Below, one piece after another: positions 18,191 to 27,510 of a DNA stretch of 64,000 bases. The notes under the pieces were generated by a model. It was not told the DNA's origin. It saw only the letters and a program-made list of their open reading frames with translations, and did no database searches. Within the stretch, counting starts at the first letter, position 1. Every line of letters begins with the position of its first letter. Position numbers and translations under genes: made by a program. Origin of the DNA: an uncultured delta proteobacterium (lineage in GTDB: Bacteria; Desulfobacterota; Desulfobulbia; Desulfobulbales; Desulfocapsaceae); contig CAIUQR010000034.1 of the NCBI GenBank assembly GCA_903901335.1, positions 53,736 through 117,735 on the forward strand, read 5' to 3'.

Positions 18191-19120
18191 ATGAAAGTCA
18201 TAGATCCGTATTTTCAGATTCAGGATGATCTCGATCGGAAAGGTTTTGCCGTTCGGCTGGAGGAGTGCGGGCGCATCTGCTACAAAAGTGAAGAATTGAT
18301 CAGCAAGGATTCGGCCCTGCCTTTTGTGAAAAAAATTGCTGCCCACGGTCACAACTCCGTCATGGAGATGGCGGTTGCGACCCTGCAGGTACAGTGCAGT
18401 CCTGCTCATACAGCTGCTCTTCTTGGTTGTCAGCCTAAATTTTTGATAATCGATCAACGCGATGATGGTCTCTTGATCACCGGATCGATACGGAGTTTCC
18501 GGGAACTGTATGTGCGTTATCCTGATAACCAAATTATCAAGAGACTGACTGCGTTTTTAGGCAATCGCCATCCCTACCTCTTTGAAGGTGTCTGGAACGC
18601 CGAGGCGGCCTGGGAGAGTGAAGAGGAAATTCCTGTTAAAAGGCTCACCCTTGACGAGGTGGAAAATCTGCCTGTGAATCTGCTGCTCAGGCATCGGTAT
18701 ATCGGCGTGAAATTCGTGGTTAACAGAGCGGTTACCCATGAGATTGTTCGTCATCGACCCTGCTCCTTTCTCCAGGAGAGTCAGCGCTATTGCCGATACA
18801 GCCAGGATAAGTTCGACAACCAGGTGACCTTCATCAGGCCGATGTTTTATGCAGAGGACACGGAGGAATATAGACTCTGGGTTCAGGCCATGGAGGAGAC
18901 GGAAAAGATTTATCTGAAGCTTCTGGAGACATCAACTCCTCAGGCAGCGCGGACGGTGTTGCCGAATTCCTGCAAGACGGAGATTATCGTCTACTGTAAT
19001 CTGGAGGAATGGCAGCATATTTTCAAGCTTCGAACAAGCAAGGCCGCCGAGCCATCCATGCGCGAAATTATGATCCCGCTGGCCATGGAGCTGAAAAAAA
19101 GATACCCGGCAATGGAGTAG
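18191..19120 (+). CDS. thyX: Flavin-dependent thymidylate synthase
   Basis: 309 residues. The ThyX motif RHR-x7-S is present as RHRPCSFLQES. The enzyme methylates dUMP with methylene-THF, using FAD and NADPH, and replaces ThyA in many anaerobes. It follows nifS by 6 bp and ends just before a bidirectional terminator. A dCMP deaminase that can feed it dUMP is encoded at 48593-49102. Confidence 0.93.
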   Translation: MKVIDPYFQIQDDLDRKGFAVRLEECGRICYKSEELISKDSALPFVKKIAAHGHNSVMEMAVATLQVQCSPAHTAALLGCQPKFLIIDQRDDGLLITGSIRSFRELYVRYPDNQIIKRLTAFLGNRHPYLFEGVWNAEAAWESEEEIPVKRLTLDEVENLPVNLLLRHRYIGVKFVVNRAVTHEIVRHRPCSFLQESQRYCRYSQDKFDNQVTFIRPMFYAEDTEEYRLWVQAMEETEKIYLKLLETSTPQAARTVLPNSCKTEIIVYCNLEEWQHIFKLRTSKAAEPSMREIMIPLAMELKKRYPAME

Positions 19121-19160
19121 GATGACCCCTTGCCCGAGATTAAAAAGGGACAAAAAAAGA

Positions 19161-19195
19161 AAGGGGCGGCTATCACTGATAGCCGCCCCTTTTTC
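19161..19195. terminator. Bidirectional Rho-independent terminator
   Basis: A perfect stem AGGGGCGGCTATCA / TGATAGCCGCCCCT with a very short loop is flanked by an A-rich run on the left and a T-run on the right, so it ends both thyX (plus) and fhs (minus) transcripts. Confidence 0.9.
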
Positions 19196-19220
19196 GTGCT
19201 CAGGTGAAGAATTGTTTGGT

Positions 19221-20996
19221 TTAGAAAACGCCTTCGACTTTACCTGTCTCCAGGTTGATATCAACACGTTTGAAGGCCGGATTGGAGCTGGTGCCCGGCA
19301 TCAGACTGATAGACCCAGCCACCGGAACGATAAAGCCTGCACCGCCATAGGTCAGGACCTCACGAATGGTGAGTCTCCAGCCTTTGGGCACACCTTTCAG
19401 AGCCGGATTGTCGGACAGCGAAAGATGCGTTTTTACCATGCACATGCCAAGTCCGGAAAGAACAGGATCTTTCTGAATTCTCTCAATGGCTTTATTGGCC
19501 TCGACGGAATAGTCAACACCATCAGCACCATATACCTCTTTAGCGATGAGTTCGATTCTCTGTTTGATCGGCATATCAAGATCATAGAGGAATTTGAACT
19601 TGGGCTTCTCCTCACATGCGGCGATAACCGTCTGGGCGAATTCGATGGCACCGGCACCGCCTTGTTCCCAATGACGGGACAGCGCAACCTTTGCACCTTC
19701 AGCCTCGCAGAGTTCACGAACTTTATTGATTTCCCCAGGAGTGTCCGTATAGAACGCGTTAATACAGACAACCGGGCTGATTCCTGCTTTTCTGACGTTT
19801 CTGATATGGTGAATAAGGTTACCACAACCCTTGGCTACCCAGTCAACATTCTCTTCCAGGTATTCTTTCGGCATTGCTTTGCCGGGAACCGGGACAGGGG
19901 CGCCGCCATGGCATTTCAGTGCCCTGATGGTCGCAACGACAACAGCACAGTCCGGAATGAGGCCTGAGAAGCGGCATTTCAGGTTCCAGAATTTCTCGAA
20001 ACCGATATCTGCTCCGAAGCCGGATTCGGTGACATGATAATCGGCAAGTTTCAGGCCAATCTTGTCGGCAATAACGGAACTCTGACCAATGGCAATGTTG
20101 GCGAAAGGACCGGCGTGGACGATAACCGGCTGGCCTTCCAGGGTCTGCATCAAGGAAGGATTGATGGCATCCACCATCCATGCGGTCATGGCGCCTGCCA
20201 CTTTCAGATCTTCAGTGGTTACCGGCTTGCCCTTTTTATTATAGGCGACAACGATTTTCCCCATTCTCTCTCGCATATCTCTGAGATCATTGGAGATAGC
20301 AAGGATTGCCATAACCTCAGAAGATACGGCGATACCAAATTTCGATTTCATCATGAAACCGTCGGATTTACCGTTAACACCGTCGATGCCAATAATAATG
20401 TTTCTGAGAGACTGGCAGCAGAAATCCATGATCCATCCCATCTCGACCCTGGTGGGATCGATATCAAGACGTTTCATTTTGGTGAGACGATCAAGCTGCT
20501 CGTCATCATAGTTTCTTTCATGCTGCATACGGGAGGTCAGGGCGACCATCGCCAGATTATGGGCGTTCATGATGGCATTGATATCACCGGTGAAACCCAA
20601 GGAGAAAGGTGTCAGCGGGATGCACTGGGCCAGACCGCCGCCTGCTGCGGAGCCTTTGATGTTCATGGTGGGGCCGCCCGATGGCTGACGAATGGCAGCA
20701 CAGACGCTTTTACCTAATTTTCCAAGACCCTGTACAAGCCCCATGGAGGAAGTCGATTTTCCCTCTCCCAAGGGGGTGGGGGTGATTGCGGTGACATCGA
20801 TGTACTTTCCATTGGGCTTGTCTTTCAGGCGTTTGAGAACTTTCTGGAAATCGATCTTGGCAATGTAGTGACCCTGGGGGAGGAGCTCTTCTTTGGTAAG
20901 GCCCAGTTTTTCACCTATTTCATAGATGGTCAGCATGGTTTTTTCTGCATCTTGTGCAATTTCCCAATCCGCGTGTTTGGTAGGATCTAATGCCAT
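19221..20996 (-). CDS. fhs: Formate-tetrahydrofolate ligase
   Basis: 591 residues from ATG 20996, preferred over an upstream in-frame start because AAGGAG precedes it. The nucleotide loop [14 protein letters not shown] is the family's P-loop. The conserved blocks [19 protein letters not shown] and GTSSNPAF are present, and the length is slightly above the usual 555-560. It forms 10-formyl-THF from formate and ATP, the entry to the methyl branch of the Wood-Ljungdahl pathway. This pathway supplies methyl-THF, which is thought to feed HgcA in mercury methylators. Confidence 0.95.
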   Translation of the reverse strand: MALDPTKHADWEIAQDAEKTMLTIYEIGEKLGLTKEELLPQGHYIAKIDFQKVLKRLKDKPNGKYIDVTAITPTPLGEGKSTSSMGLVQGLGKLGKSVCAAIRQPSGGPTMNIKGSAAGGGLAQCIPLTPFSLGFTGDINAIMNAHNLAMVALTSRMQHERNYDDEQLDRLTKMKRLDIDPTRVEMGWIMDFCCQSLRNIIIGIDGVNGKSDGFMMKSKFGIAVSSEVMAILAISNDLRDMRERMGKIVVAYNKKGKPVTTEDLKVAGAMTAWMVDAINPSLMQTLEGQPVIVHAGPFANIAIGQSSVIADKIGLKLADYHVTESGFGADIGFEKFWNLKCRFSGLIPDCAVVVATIRALKCHGGAPVPVPGKAMPKEYLEENVDWVAKGCGNLIHHIRNVRKAGISPVVCINAFYTDTPGEINKVRELCEAEGAKVALSRHWEQGGAGAIEFAQTVIAACEEKPKFKFLYDLDMPIKQRIELIAKEVYGADGVDYSVEANKAIERIQKDPVLSGLGMCMVKTHLSLSDNPALKGVPKGWRLTIREVLTYGGAGFIVPVAGSISLMPGTSSNPAFKRVDINLETGKVEGVF

Positions 20997-21248
20997 AATT
21001 CGCTCCTTTGTTAGTTTGGGGTCCAAGGGTAGATAAAAAGTTGAGTTGAGGACCCTTTAATTGTGTTGAAAAGACATACTGAATAGACCGATATAAGGAT
21101 GTAGTCTATAAGAACAATCGTGTCTAACACGTACATAACAACATGGTTCTCGTACCATAAATCACTCCGATAGGCAATTTTTTTTTAAGCGGTCGCCCCA
21201 TGTTTGATCGTTCTTCCGTTGAATGAGTATTTTTTGAGGAGTAGGTGA

Positions 21249-21701
21249 TTAACAGGGAATTGTCTCTTCCGGTGTTTCATCGATAGCAATTTTGGGAAAT
21301 TGTTGAATCTCGCCGTCTATGGTGATAATTGTCCATCCCCCATCTTCATCACAGGCCTTTACGAGACAATGAATTTTAGGCTGATCTTTAAGATGGAGAC
21401 AACATTCTTCATTTATTTTCATTGTGTTTATAGATTTAAACTTTTTCTCGGAAGCAATTTTTTTGAATGCGGTTACCGCATTTTCAAGAGTCATGATATT
21501 CTGATGTTCTTCAGGTGAAATATTCTGGAGTTCCAAACGCAATGCAGTGATTTCATCCTTATGGGCGGCGATTATTTTCACAACATGCTCCATTTCCTTT
21601 TGCTCATTTGAGGAAAGGGAGAAAAGAATCTGCTTTTGTATCTCAATATCGGCCTCTATATACGTAATCTTTTTGAGGAGGTCTTGTACTTTTATATTCA
21701 T
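21249..21701 (-). CDS. Coiled-coil hypothetical protein
   Basis: 150 residues from ATG 21701, chosen because the longer ORF start has no clear ribosome-binding site. Residues 1-75 are predicted to be a continuous heptad-like helix (MNIKVQDLLKKITYIEADIE and onwards). The C-terminal half has CCLHLKDQPKIHCLVKACDE and a beta-rich tail. No family is recognised. It lies between fhs and the divergent pilB-like gene and may be a cytoplasmic structural or regulatory protein. Confidence 0.55.
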   Translation of the reverse strand: MNIKVQDLLKKITYIEADIEIQKQILFSLSSNEQKEMEHVVKIIAAHKDEITALRLELQNISPEEHQNIMTLENAVTAFKKIASEKKFKSINTMKINEECCLHLKDQPKIHCLVKACDEDGGWTIITIDGEIQQFPKIAIDETPEETIPC

Positions 21702-21975
21702 GTTGTGGTATCCCGATTTTGTTAGAGCAATTGATGAATGAGTTGTAACTGAAAAGGTACAAGCGTATCTGGCGTTCCAGGGTAACATATTTTTTGTAAA
21801 GCTAAAAGCCGATTACTGAAAATGACAGCTTGGGCCGTTATCAGTCAGAAACTTTGACTGTCCTTAGTTTTATCAGAAAAAAAAGTTCTCTTATCCGGTT
21901 ACTTGACTTATAGTTATAAAGTGATGCATCTCAAAGTAATTCTCATTTCCAGATAAGAAATCAATAAGACAACCT

Positions 21976-24207
21976 ATGGCAGAAAAAATTCTTACTCCCA
22001 GCAAGAAATCGTCCATTAAAAAAACCGTTAAGGATCAATCCGGTGCGGGGAAGCTTAAAATTGGAGAATTGTTAAGCAAGGCCGGGTACATAACCCCTTC
22101 CCAACTCGAAACGGCCAAGAAGGAGATGAGCAAATCCGGTGGTCGTCTTGGGAACATCTTGCGTCAACTCGACTATATTGAAGACAATACGATCTTTAAT
22201 TTCCTCAGTCGCCAGCATAATTATCCTGCCGTCGTTATCAAGAATGAGCCTCCATCGAAAGACGCTGTAAATTTAATGTCCTATGAGGTGGCCAAGGAAT
22301 ATATGGCCTTTCCGCTCAGGATGGCGGGAAACACACTGCAGATCACGATGGCGGAACCGTCCGATGCCACGGCCGTCGAAGAGTTGCAGAATACCCTGAA
22401 CAAGGAACTGTCCATCTGTGTATCGACCGAAAGCGATATCATTGAGGCGTATGTAAGATATTATAATATCAATGAAGAAGAGGCGAAGTCGTTTTTTTCT
22501 ACCGCTGATGAAGAAGTTGAAGAGCTGACGGTCACCCAGGTCGACGACTTTGGGTCGATAGTGGCGGATGCGGCCGATGAGTTTGAGCTTGAGAGCATTA
22601 ACGAAGATGATGGAAGAGATCAGTTTGCCGCTTCTGATGCCCCGATCATCAAACTGGTGAACGGGATTCTGATTAAGGCGGTCCAGGAGGGCGTCTCCGA
22701 TGTGCATGTGGAACCGTATGAAAGAACGATGCAGATCCGCTACCGGAAGGATGGGGCTCTTTTTAAGTCCATGAATCTGCCCCTGAATATCAAAAATGCG
22801 CTGGTTGCCAGGTTGAAGATTCTTGCAGGGCTTGATATCACCGAGAGGAGGGTCCCTCAGGACGGCCGTATTAAGATGCGGATGGGCAAAAACAGATCGG
22901 TTGATTTTCGAGTTTCATCACTTCCGACACTCTTTGGTGAATCCGTTGTTCTGCGTATCCTGGATAAAGGTTCTTTGAATGTGGATCTCACCCATCTCGG
23001 ATTTGAACAGGAAACGTTCGATATGTTGAAACGCTGTTTGAATCGTCCACAGGGTCTTCTTCTGGTAACAGGACCTACAGGCTCGGGAAAGACCGTCACC
23101 TTATATTCCGCACTCAACTCGTTAAACAGCGAGGATATAAAAATCCTGACGGCCGAAGATCCTGTCGAGTTTAATTTCAAAGGCATCAATCAGGTCAATG
23201 TCAATACCGATGTGGGGATGACGTTTGCGGCGGCCCTGAAGGCCTTTCTCCGTCAGGACCCCGATATAATAATGGTAGGCGAGATCCGGGATATGGAAAC
23301 GGCGGAGATCGCGATCAAGGCGGCCATGACGGGACATTTAGTCTTCTCAACACTGCATACCAATGACAGTGCGGCCACGATCTCCCGTCTTTCCGACATC
23401 GGGATCCCTCCGTATATGCTGGCTTCCTCCATCACCATGGTATTATCCCAGCGGCTTGGTCGGAAGCTCTGTCAGAAATGTAAAAAAACGGTTGAATATG
23501 ATAGAGATGAACTGCTTCATTTCGGGTTCAAGGAGGATGAGGTTGACGATTTGGTCATCTATGGTCCAAATGGGTGCTCGGAATGCAATAATCTCGGTTA
23601 CAAAGGCAGGGTTGGTTTCTTTGAACTGATGGAGGTGACCGATGAAGTCGCCAAGGCGATCAGCGCGGAGATTTCTGAGGATCAGTTACGGAAAATTGCC
23701 ATTCAGGAAGGCATGACCCCCTTGCGCGAGGCAGCGTTGAAGAAAGTGAGGAAGGGAATAACAAGCGTCGAAGAGGCCTTACGCAGAACTGTTGCCCATA
23801 AAGAGAGTCTGCCGGCCTATCTGGTGAACCCCGATGTAGAAGACTATGAGGATGGGGACATGATTATCCGCGAGGGAAACACGGATATAGACTTTTTTAA
23901 GCTCATTCGAGGCGGACTGACAGTGATCAAAGGGGGGAAAAAAATTGCCGAGTTGACGGAACCGGGCGAATATTTCGGCGAAATGGCTGCGATCTCCGGG
24001 GAACAGAGAACGGCTTCCATTGTCTCCCAGGGACGCAGTACGGTAAAACGGTTTCCAGGAGATAAAATCGATGAGATTATTGAAAAATATCCGGATGTTT
24101 CCGGCCATCTTTTTAGAACGATGACCTCCAGGTTACAGAAATCCAATCAGATAATCGTCAAATTGGCCGGAGGTGGTCGCAGGCCTCCTCCTTCTCAACC
24201 GCAATAA
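21976..24207 (+). CDS. pilB: PilB/GspE-type assembly ATPase fused to a cyclic-nucleotide-binding domain
   Basis: 743 residues. The N-terminal part (about 20-170) is an MshEN/GspE N-terminal domain with LGNILRQLDYI. The central ATPase has Walker A GPTGSGKT, an Asp box, Walker B MVGEIRDMETAEIA and the His box STLHTNDSA. The zinc-binding Cys tetrad is CQKCKK and CSECNN. After the usual end (about residue 600), residues about 610-735 match the cNMP-binding fold, with the phosphate-cassette-like PGEYFGEMAAISGEQRTASI. The ATPase powers type IV pilus or type II secretion assembly. The added domain suggests direct control by cAMP, c-di-GMP or a related ligand. No other pil gene is adjacent. Confidence 0.88.
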   Translation: MAEKILTPSKKSSIKKTVKDQSGAGKLKIGELLSKAGYITPSQLETAKKEMSKSGGRLGNILRQLDYIEDNTIFNFLSRQHNYPAVVIKNEPPSKDAVNLMSYEVAKEYMAFPLRMAGNTLQITMAEPSDATAVEELQNTLNKELSICVSTESDIIEAYVRYYNINEEEAKSFFSTADEEVEELTVTQVDDFGSIVADAADEFELESINEDDGRDQFAASDAPIIKLVNGILIKAVQEGVSDVHVEPYERTMQIRYRKDGALFKSMNLPLNIKNALVARLKILAGLDITERRVPQDGRIKMRMGKNRSVDFRVSSLPTLFGESVVLRILDKGSLNVDLTHLGFEQETFDMLKRCLNRPQGLLLVTGPTGSGKTVTLYSALNSLNSEDIKILTAEDPVEFNFKGINQVNVNTDVGMTFAAALKAFLRQDPDIIMVGEIRDMETAEIAIKAAMTGHLVFSTLHTNDSAATISRLSDIGIPPYMLASSITMVLSQRLGRKLCQKCKKTVEYDRDELLHFGFKEDEVDDLVIYGPNGCSECNNLGYKGRVGFFELMEVTDEVAKAISAEISEDQLRKIAIQEGMTPLREAALKKVRKGITSVEEALRRTVAHKESLPAYLVNPDVEDYEDGDMIIREGNTDIDFFKLIRGGLTVIKGGKKIAELTEPGEYFGEMAAISGEQRTASIVSQGRSTVKRFPGDKIDEIIEKYPDVSGHLFRTMTSRLQKSNQIIVKLAGGGRRPPPSQPQ

Positions 24208-24334
24208 TAAGAAATACGTAACCCGCACCCTTGTGCCGTGATGAACGTAAATGATTGTCGAAACGGCATATTCCACTTTTCCAGAGACATGCTTTCCTGT
24301 GAAATCCTCCGATTTTCGGGCCTGATACCGCACA

Positions 24335-25306
24335 TTGAGTGATATGGTAAAAAGTGAATACTTTCCGTTGAAAGTGGCCGTATTTCTTGATGGAAGTCCG
24401 GGCCATGAAAAACAGACCATGGGTATTGTCAAGGCTCTGCAGGGATTGCATCCCCTGGAGGTGACGGAGATAAAGACAGGCCATACGTCACCCTGTCAGG
24501 AGGCGTGGGCCTGGATAAGATATTTTCTCGGTATGGATGTTCCATCAACCTCTGCGCAGGTATCGTATGATCTTGTAATCGGAACTGGATCTCATACGCA
24601 TATCCCGATGTTGACCTGCAAAAAACGCTCTGGAGGTCTAAGCATTACCTGTATGGCGCCATCCCGGATCCTGCGGCAAAAATTCGATTTGTGCTGTATT
24701 CCTCAGCACGATGGAATTCGGGCTGGAAAGAATGTCTTTCTTACCGTTGGTCCTCCTAATTGTTCAGAGGCAATGGCAGGGCACGACCGGAACAAGGCCC
24801 TGATCCTGCTGGGAGGGGTGGATGATAAAAGTCATCATTGGAGTTCTGCGGATATCGATATGTATATTCGCGGACTCGTAGCAATCGATTGCGGGAAAGC
24901 ATGGACAATCTCGTCGTCACCCAGGACGCCCGGAGAAACGGTTGACCTGGTTGAAAGAATTGTTGCCGGATTGGATAATGTCACCTTTTTCAGGTATGAG
25001 AATACAGCATCCGGGTGGGTTGAAGAGCAATACGCCAGAAACAGGACTGTCTGGGTGACGGCAGACTCGATGTCGATGGTCTACGAGGCACTGTCGGCAG
25101 GGTGTCAGGTAGGGATTCTGCCGGTTGCCTGGAAAAACAAAAACAATAAATTCAATCGCAGTGAGACATATCTGCTGGAACAAGGTCTGGTGATCTCCTT
25201 CCCGGCCTGGAGAGAGGGTACTGCCCGGTGGAAATCGCATGAACCTCTGCATGAAGCCGGGCGATGTGCAGAAGAGATACTGAGAAAATGGTTTCAGAAA
25301 AACTGA
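24335..25306 (+). CDS. ELM1-like (DUF1022) GT-B-fold protein
   Basis: 323 residues; ATG 24344 is an alternative start. The opening VAVFLDGSPGHEKQTMGI and the later LILLGGVDDKSHHW and TADSMSMVYEALS segments match the mitochondrial-fission ELM1-like family, whose bacterial members are GT-B-fold proteins in LPS/envelope clusters with unproven activity. The next gene starts inside its 3' end (19-bp overlap), so it forms an operon with a GT4 transferase and lpxL. Confidence 0.75.
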   Translation: MSDMVKSEYFPLKVAVFLDGSPGHEKQTMGIVKALQGLHPLEVTEIKTGHTSPCQEAWAWIRYFLGMDVPSTSAQVSYDLVIGTGSHTHIPMLTCKKRSGGLSITCMAPSRILRQKFDLCCIPQHDGIRAGKNVFLTVGPPNCSEAMAGHDRNKALILLGGVDDKSHHWSSADIDMYIRGLVAIDCGKAWTISSSPRTPGETVDLVERIVAGLDNVTFFRYENTASGWVEEQYARNRTVWVTADSMSMVYEALSAGCQVGILPVAWKNKNNKFNRSETYLLEQGLVISFPAWREGTARWKSHEPLHEAGRCAEEILRKWFQKN

Positions 25307-26448
25307 CAGTCGTCCAGATGCTGCCGGATCTTATCGGGGGCGGTGTGGAAAGAGGAACCCTGGAGTTCGGGCGGTACCTGGCTGAGCACGGGCATCGGTC
25401 TATCGTCATATCGGGAGGAGGCCGGCTTGTAGATCAGCTTGAAAGGGAAAACAGCCTGCATATCACTTGGGATGTCGGATCAAAAACCTGGCGCTGTCTT
25501 CGTTATATCCTCCCCTTACGGCAGTTCTTGTTGAGAGAACAGGTCGATGTTCTGCATCTGCGTTCACGGATGCCTGCCTGGATCGGGTATATGGCCTGGA
25601 GAAGTCTGCCACGAGAGAAACGTCCGGCCCTGGTCACGACTTTCCATGGTTTTTACTCTGTCAACTGTTACAGCGCGATCATGACCAAGGGAGAGAGGGT
25701 CATAGCCGTTTCCGAGAGTATCAGAAAACATATATCTGAACGGTATAAGGTCAGCAGACCGGTTCGGCTGATTTTCCGTGGAGTGGATGATACTTTTTTT
25801 GCCCCTGAAAAGGTCAGCCCCGAGCGTATTGCTGCTCTTCGTTCGGAGTGGGACATCCAGGAGAAACCGATCATCATGCTTCCCGGTCGCCTGACCCGTC
25901 TGAAAGGGCAGGATGTTTTTCTGAAAAGCCTGCTTCACCTGCAGGATCAGCCGTATCAGGCGATCCTGGTCGGAGATGTTAACGAAAACCCTGGTTTTGT
26001 CAGCGAATTAAAGACGATTGTCCGGGAAAATCATCTCGAAGATAAGGTCAGGCTTGTCGGACATTGTGCGGATATGCCGACGGCCTTGATGCTTGCTGAT
26101 CTCGTTTTGTCCACATCATCAAGAGAACCGGAATCATTCGGGCGGACGACAGTTGAGGCCATGGCTATGGGGAAAGCGGTTATAGCAACGGCGCATGGCG
26201 GCAGTCTCGAAACGGTTGTCAGCGGTGAAAACGGCTGGCTTGTCAATCCGTCCGATCCGTTAGATCTGGCCAGGGGGATAAGGGAGGCGTTATCTGATCA
26301 TAACAGATTGAAAGCATACGGAATCGCAGGGCAGCAGAGAGTAAGAGAGCGGTTTACGGCAACATCCATGTGTGAACAGACTCTGAGTGTCTATAAAGAG
26401 CTGTTGGCTTCCAAAAGAGGTGGCGTTTGCAAGCTTCCAAAAACTTGA
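25288..26448 (+). CDS. Family-4 glycosyltransferase, LPS-core type
   Basis: 386 residues from ATG 25288. The acceptor-binding glycine loop is LIGGGVERGTLEFGRYLAE, and the donor-site motif is ESFGRTTVEAMAMGKAVIAT, as in GT4 enzymes. It probably adds a sugar to the LPS core at the inner membrane, because its neighbours are lpxL and msbA. The donor sugar is unknown. It overlaps the genes on both sides. Confidence 0.85.
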   Translation: MVSEKLTVVQMLPDLIGGGVERGTLEFGRYLAEHGHRSIVISGGGRLVDQLERENSLHITWDVGSKTWRCLRYILPLRQFLLREQVDVLHLRSRMPAWIGYMAWRSLPREKRPALVTTFHGFYSVNCYSAIMTKGERVIAVSESIRKHISERYKVSRPVRLIFRGVDDTFFAPEKVSPERIAALRSEWDIQEKPIIMLPGRLTRLKGQDVFLKSLLHLQDQPYQAILVGDVNENPGFVSELKTIVRENHLEDKVRLVGHCADMPTALMLADLVLSTSSREPESFGRTTVEAMAMGKAVIATAHGGSLETVVSGENGWLVNPSDPLDLARGIREALSDHNRLKAYGIAGQQRVRERFTATSMCEQTLSVYKELLASKRGGVCKLPKT

Positions 26449-27368
26449 AAATAAAATACAAATTTGAATACGGTTTCTTACGGGGGTTCATCTTTCTGAT
26501 CAATCTCCTGCCGCTGTCGGTAATTTTGGCAATTGCGCATATCCTTGGTTGGTTTGTCTGGATTTTCTGTCCTGTTCGTCTTCGGGTCGCCTACAGCAAT
26601 CTTTCCACTGTCCTGCCGAATATGGGGCATCCGGAAAAAATACGTTTGCTGAGAGGCGTCTATCTGCAATTCGTTCGCACCTTCGGTCTGATCTTTATCC
26701 TCCATCGTAAGCGAATCTTCCGGATGATTCAGGATGCAGAGATATCAGGGAGAGAAAAACTGGATAAGGCCATGTCCCAGGGGAAGGGGGTGATCCTGAC
26801 CACCTTTCACGGATTCTGGTTTGAGGCCTATTTCGCCTGGTTTAACTGCAATAATCTGCCGGTCAGCCTCATCTATCAACAACAGAGCAACCCCCTGTCC
26901 GATGCGTATTTTATCAGGCAGAGAAAGAGATACGGCACAAGCCTTGAACACCTGCACAGCCAGATCGGCATTAGCCATTATCAAGAGGCGCTCAAAAGAA
27001 ACAGAATCCTGATTGTCAGCCTGGATCAAAGTTTTCACAAGGGAACGGTGATCCCCTTTTTTAATCGCCCCCTCTACTGCGCCAAGGGGGCGGGAATTCT
27101 TCATTTACGTACTGAGGCCCCGGTCATGACCAGTGTCTATTATGTAAAAGAAGGGAAATTTCATATCGATTTTGACGATGTCCGCCTGCCTGTCTATGAT
27201 GACATAACAGAAGAGAATATTCAGGAGATCTGTGCAACCAGTCTCAAAGGCTATGAGGCCTTCATCAGGGAAAATCCTGAACAGTGGTTCAATCTCTTTC
27301 ACAGGTTATGGACAAAAAAAGATTATCCTGAAGATGTCCCCAGGAGTGTACGCCAGATTTTCTTCTGA
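26427..27368 (+). CDS. lpxL: Lipid A secondary acyltransferase (LpxL/HtrB family)
   Basis: 313 residues. It starts with TTG 26427 behind AGAGGTGG. A membrane-proximal helix (FLRGFIFLINLLPLSVIL) is followed by the catalytic H-x4-E motif in TTFHGFWFEAYF. It transfers an acyl chain from acyl-ACP to lipid A. It overlaps the upstream GT4 gene by 22 bp, which points to coupled translation. The msbA-like gene follows after 142 bp. Confidence 0.85.
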   Translation: MQASKNLKIKYKFEYGFLRGFIFLINLLPLSVILAIAHILGWFVWIFCPVRLRVAYSNLSTVLPNMGHPEKIRLLRGVYLQFVRTFGLIFILHRKRIFRMIQDAEISGREKLDKAMSQGKGVILTTFHGFWFEAYFAWFNCNNLPVSLIYQQQSNPLSDAYFIRQRKRYGTSLEHLHSQIGISHYQEALKRNRILIVSLDQSFHKGTVIPFFNRPLYCAKGAGILHLRTEAPVMTSVYYVKEGKFHIDFDDVRLPVYDDITEENIQEICATSLKGYEAFIRENPEQWFNLFHRLWTKKDYPEDVPRSVRQIFF

Positions 27369-27510
27369 CGGGAAACCTGTCCACTCTCTCAAAAATTTCG
27401 CTTTGTTATTCATACAGAGTAGTGTAAGAATACTCGGGATTTCCGCTACTGGTCTTTCCTGTTGTAATCAACATAACACTTTGAATTGTAATGGTATATT
27501 TTATACATCG

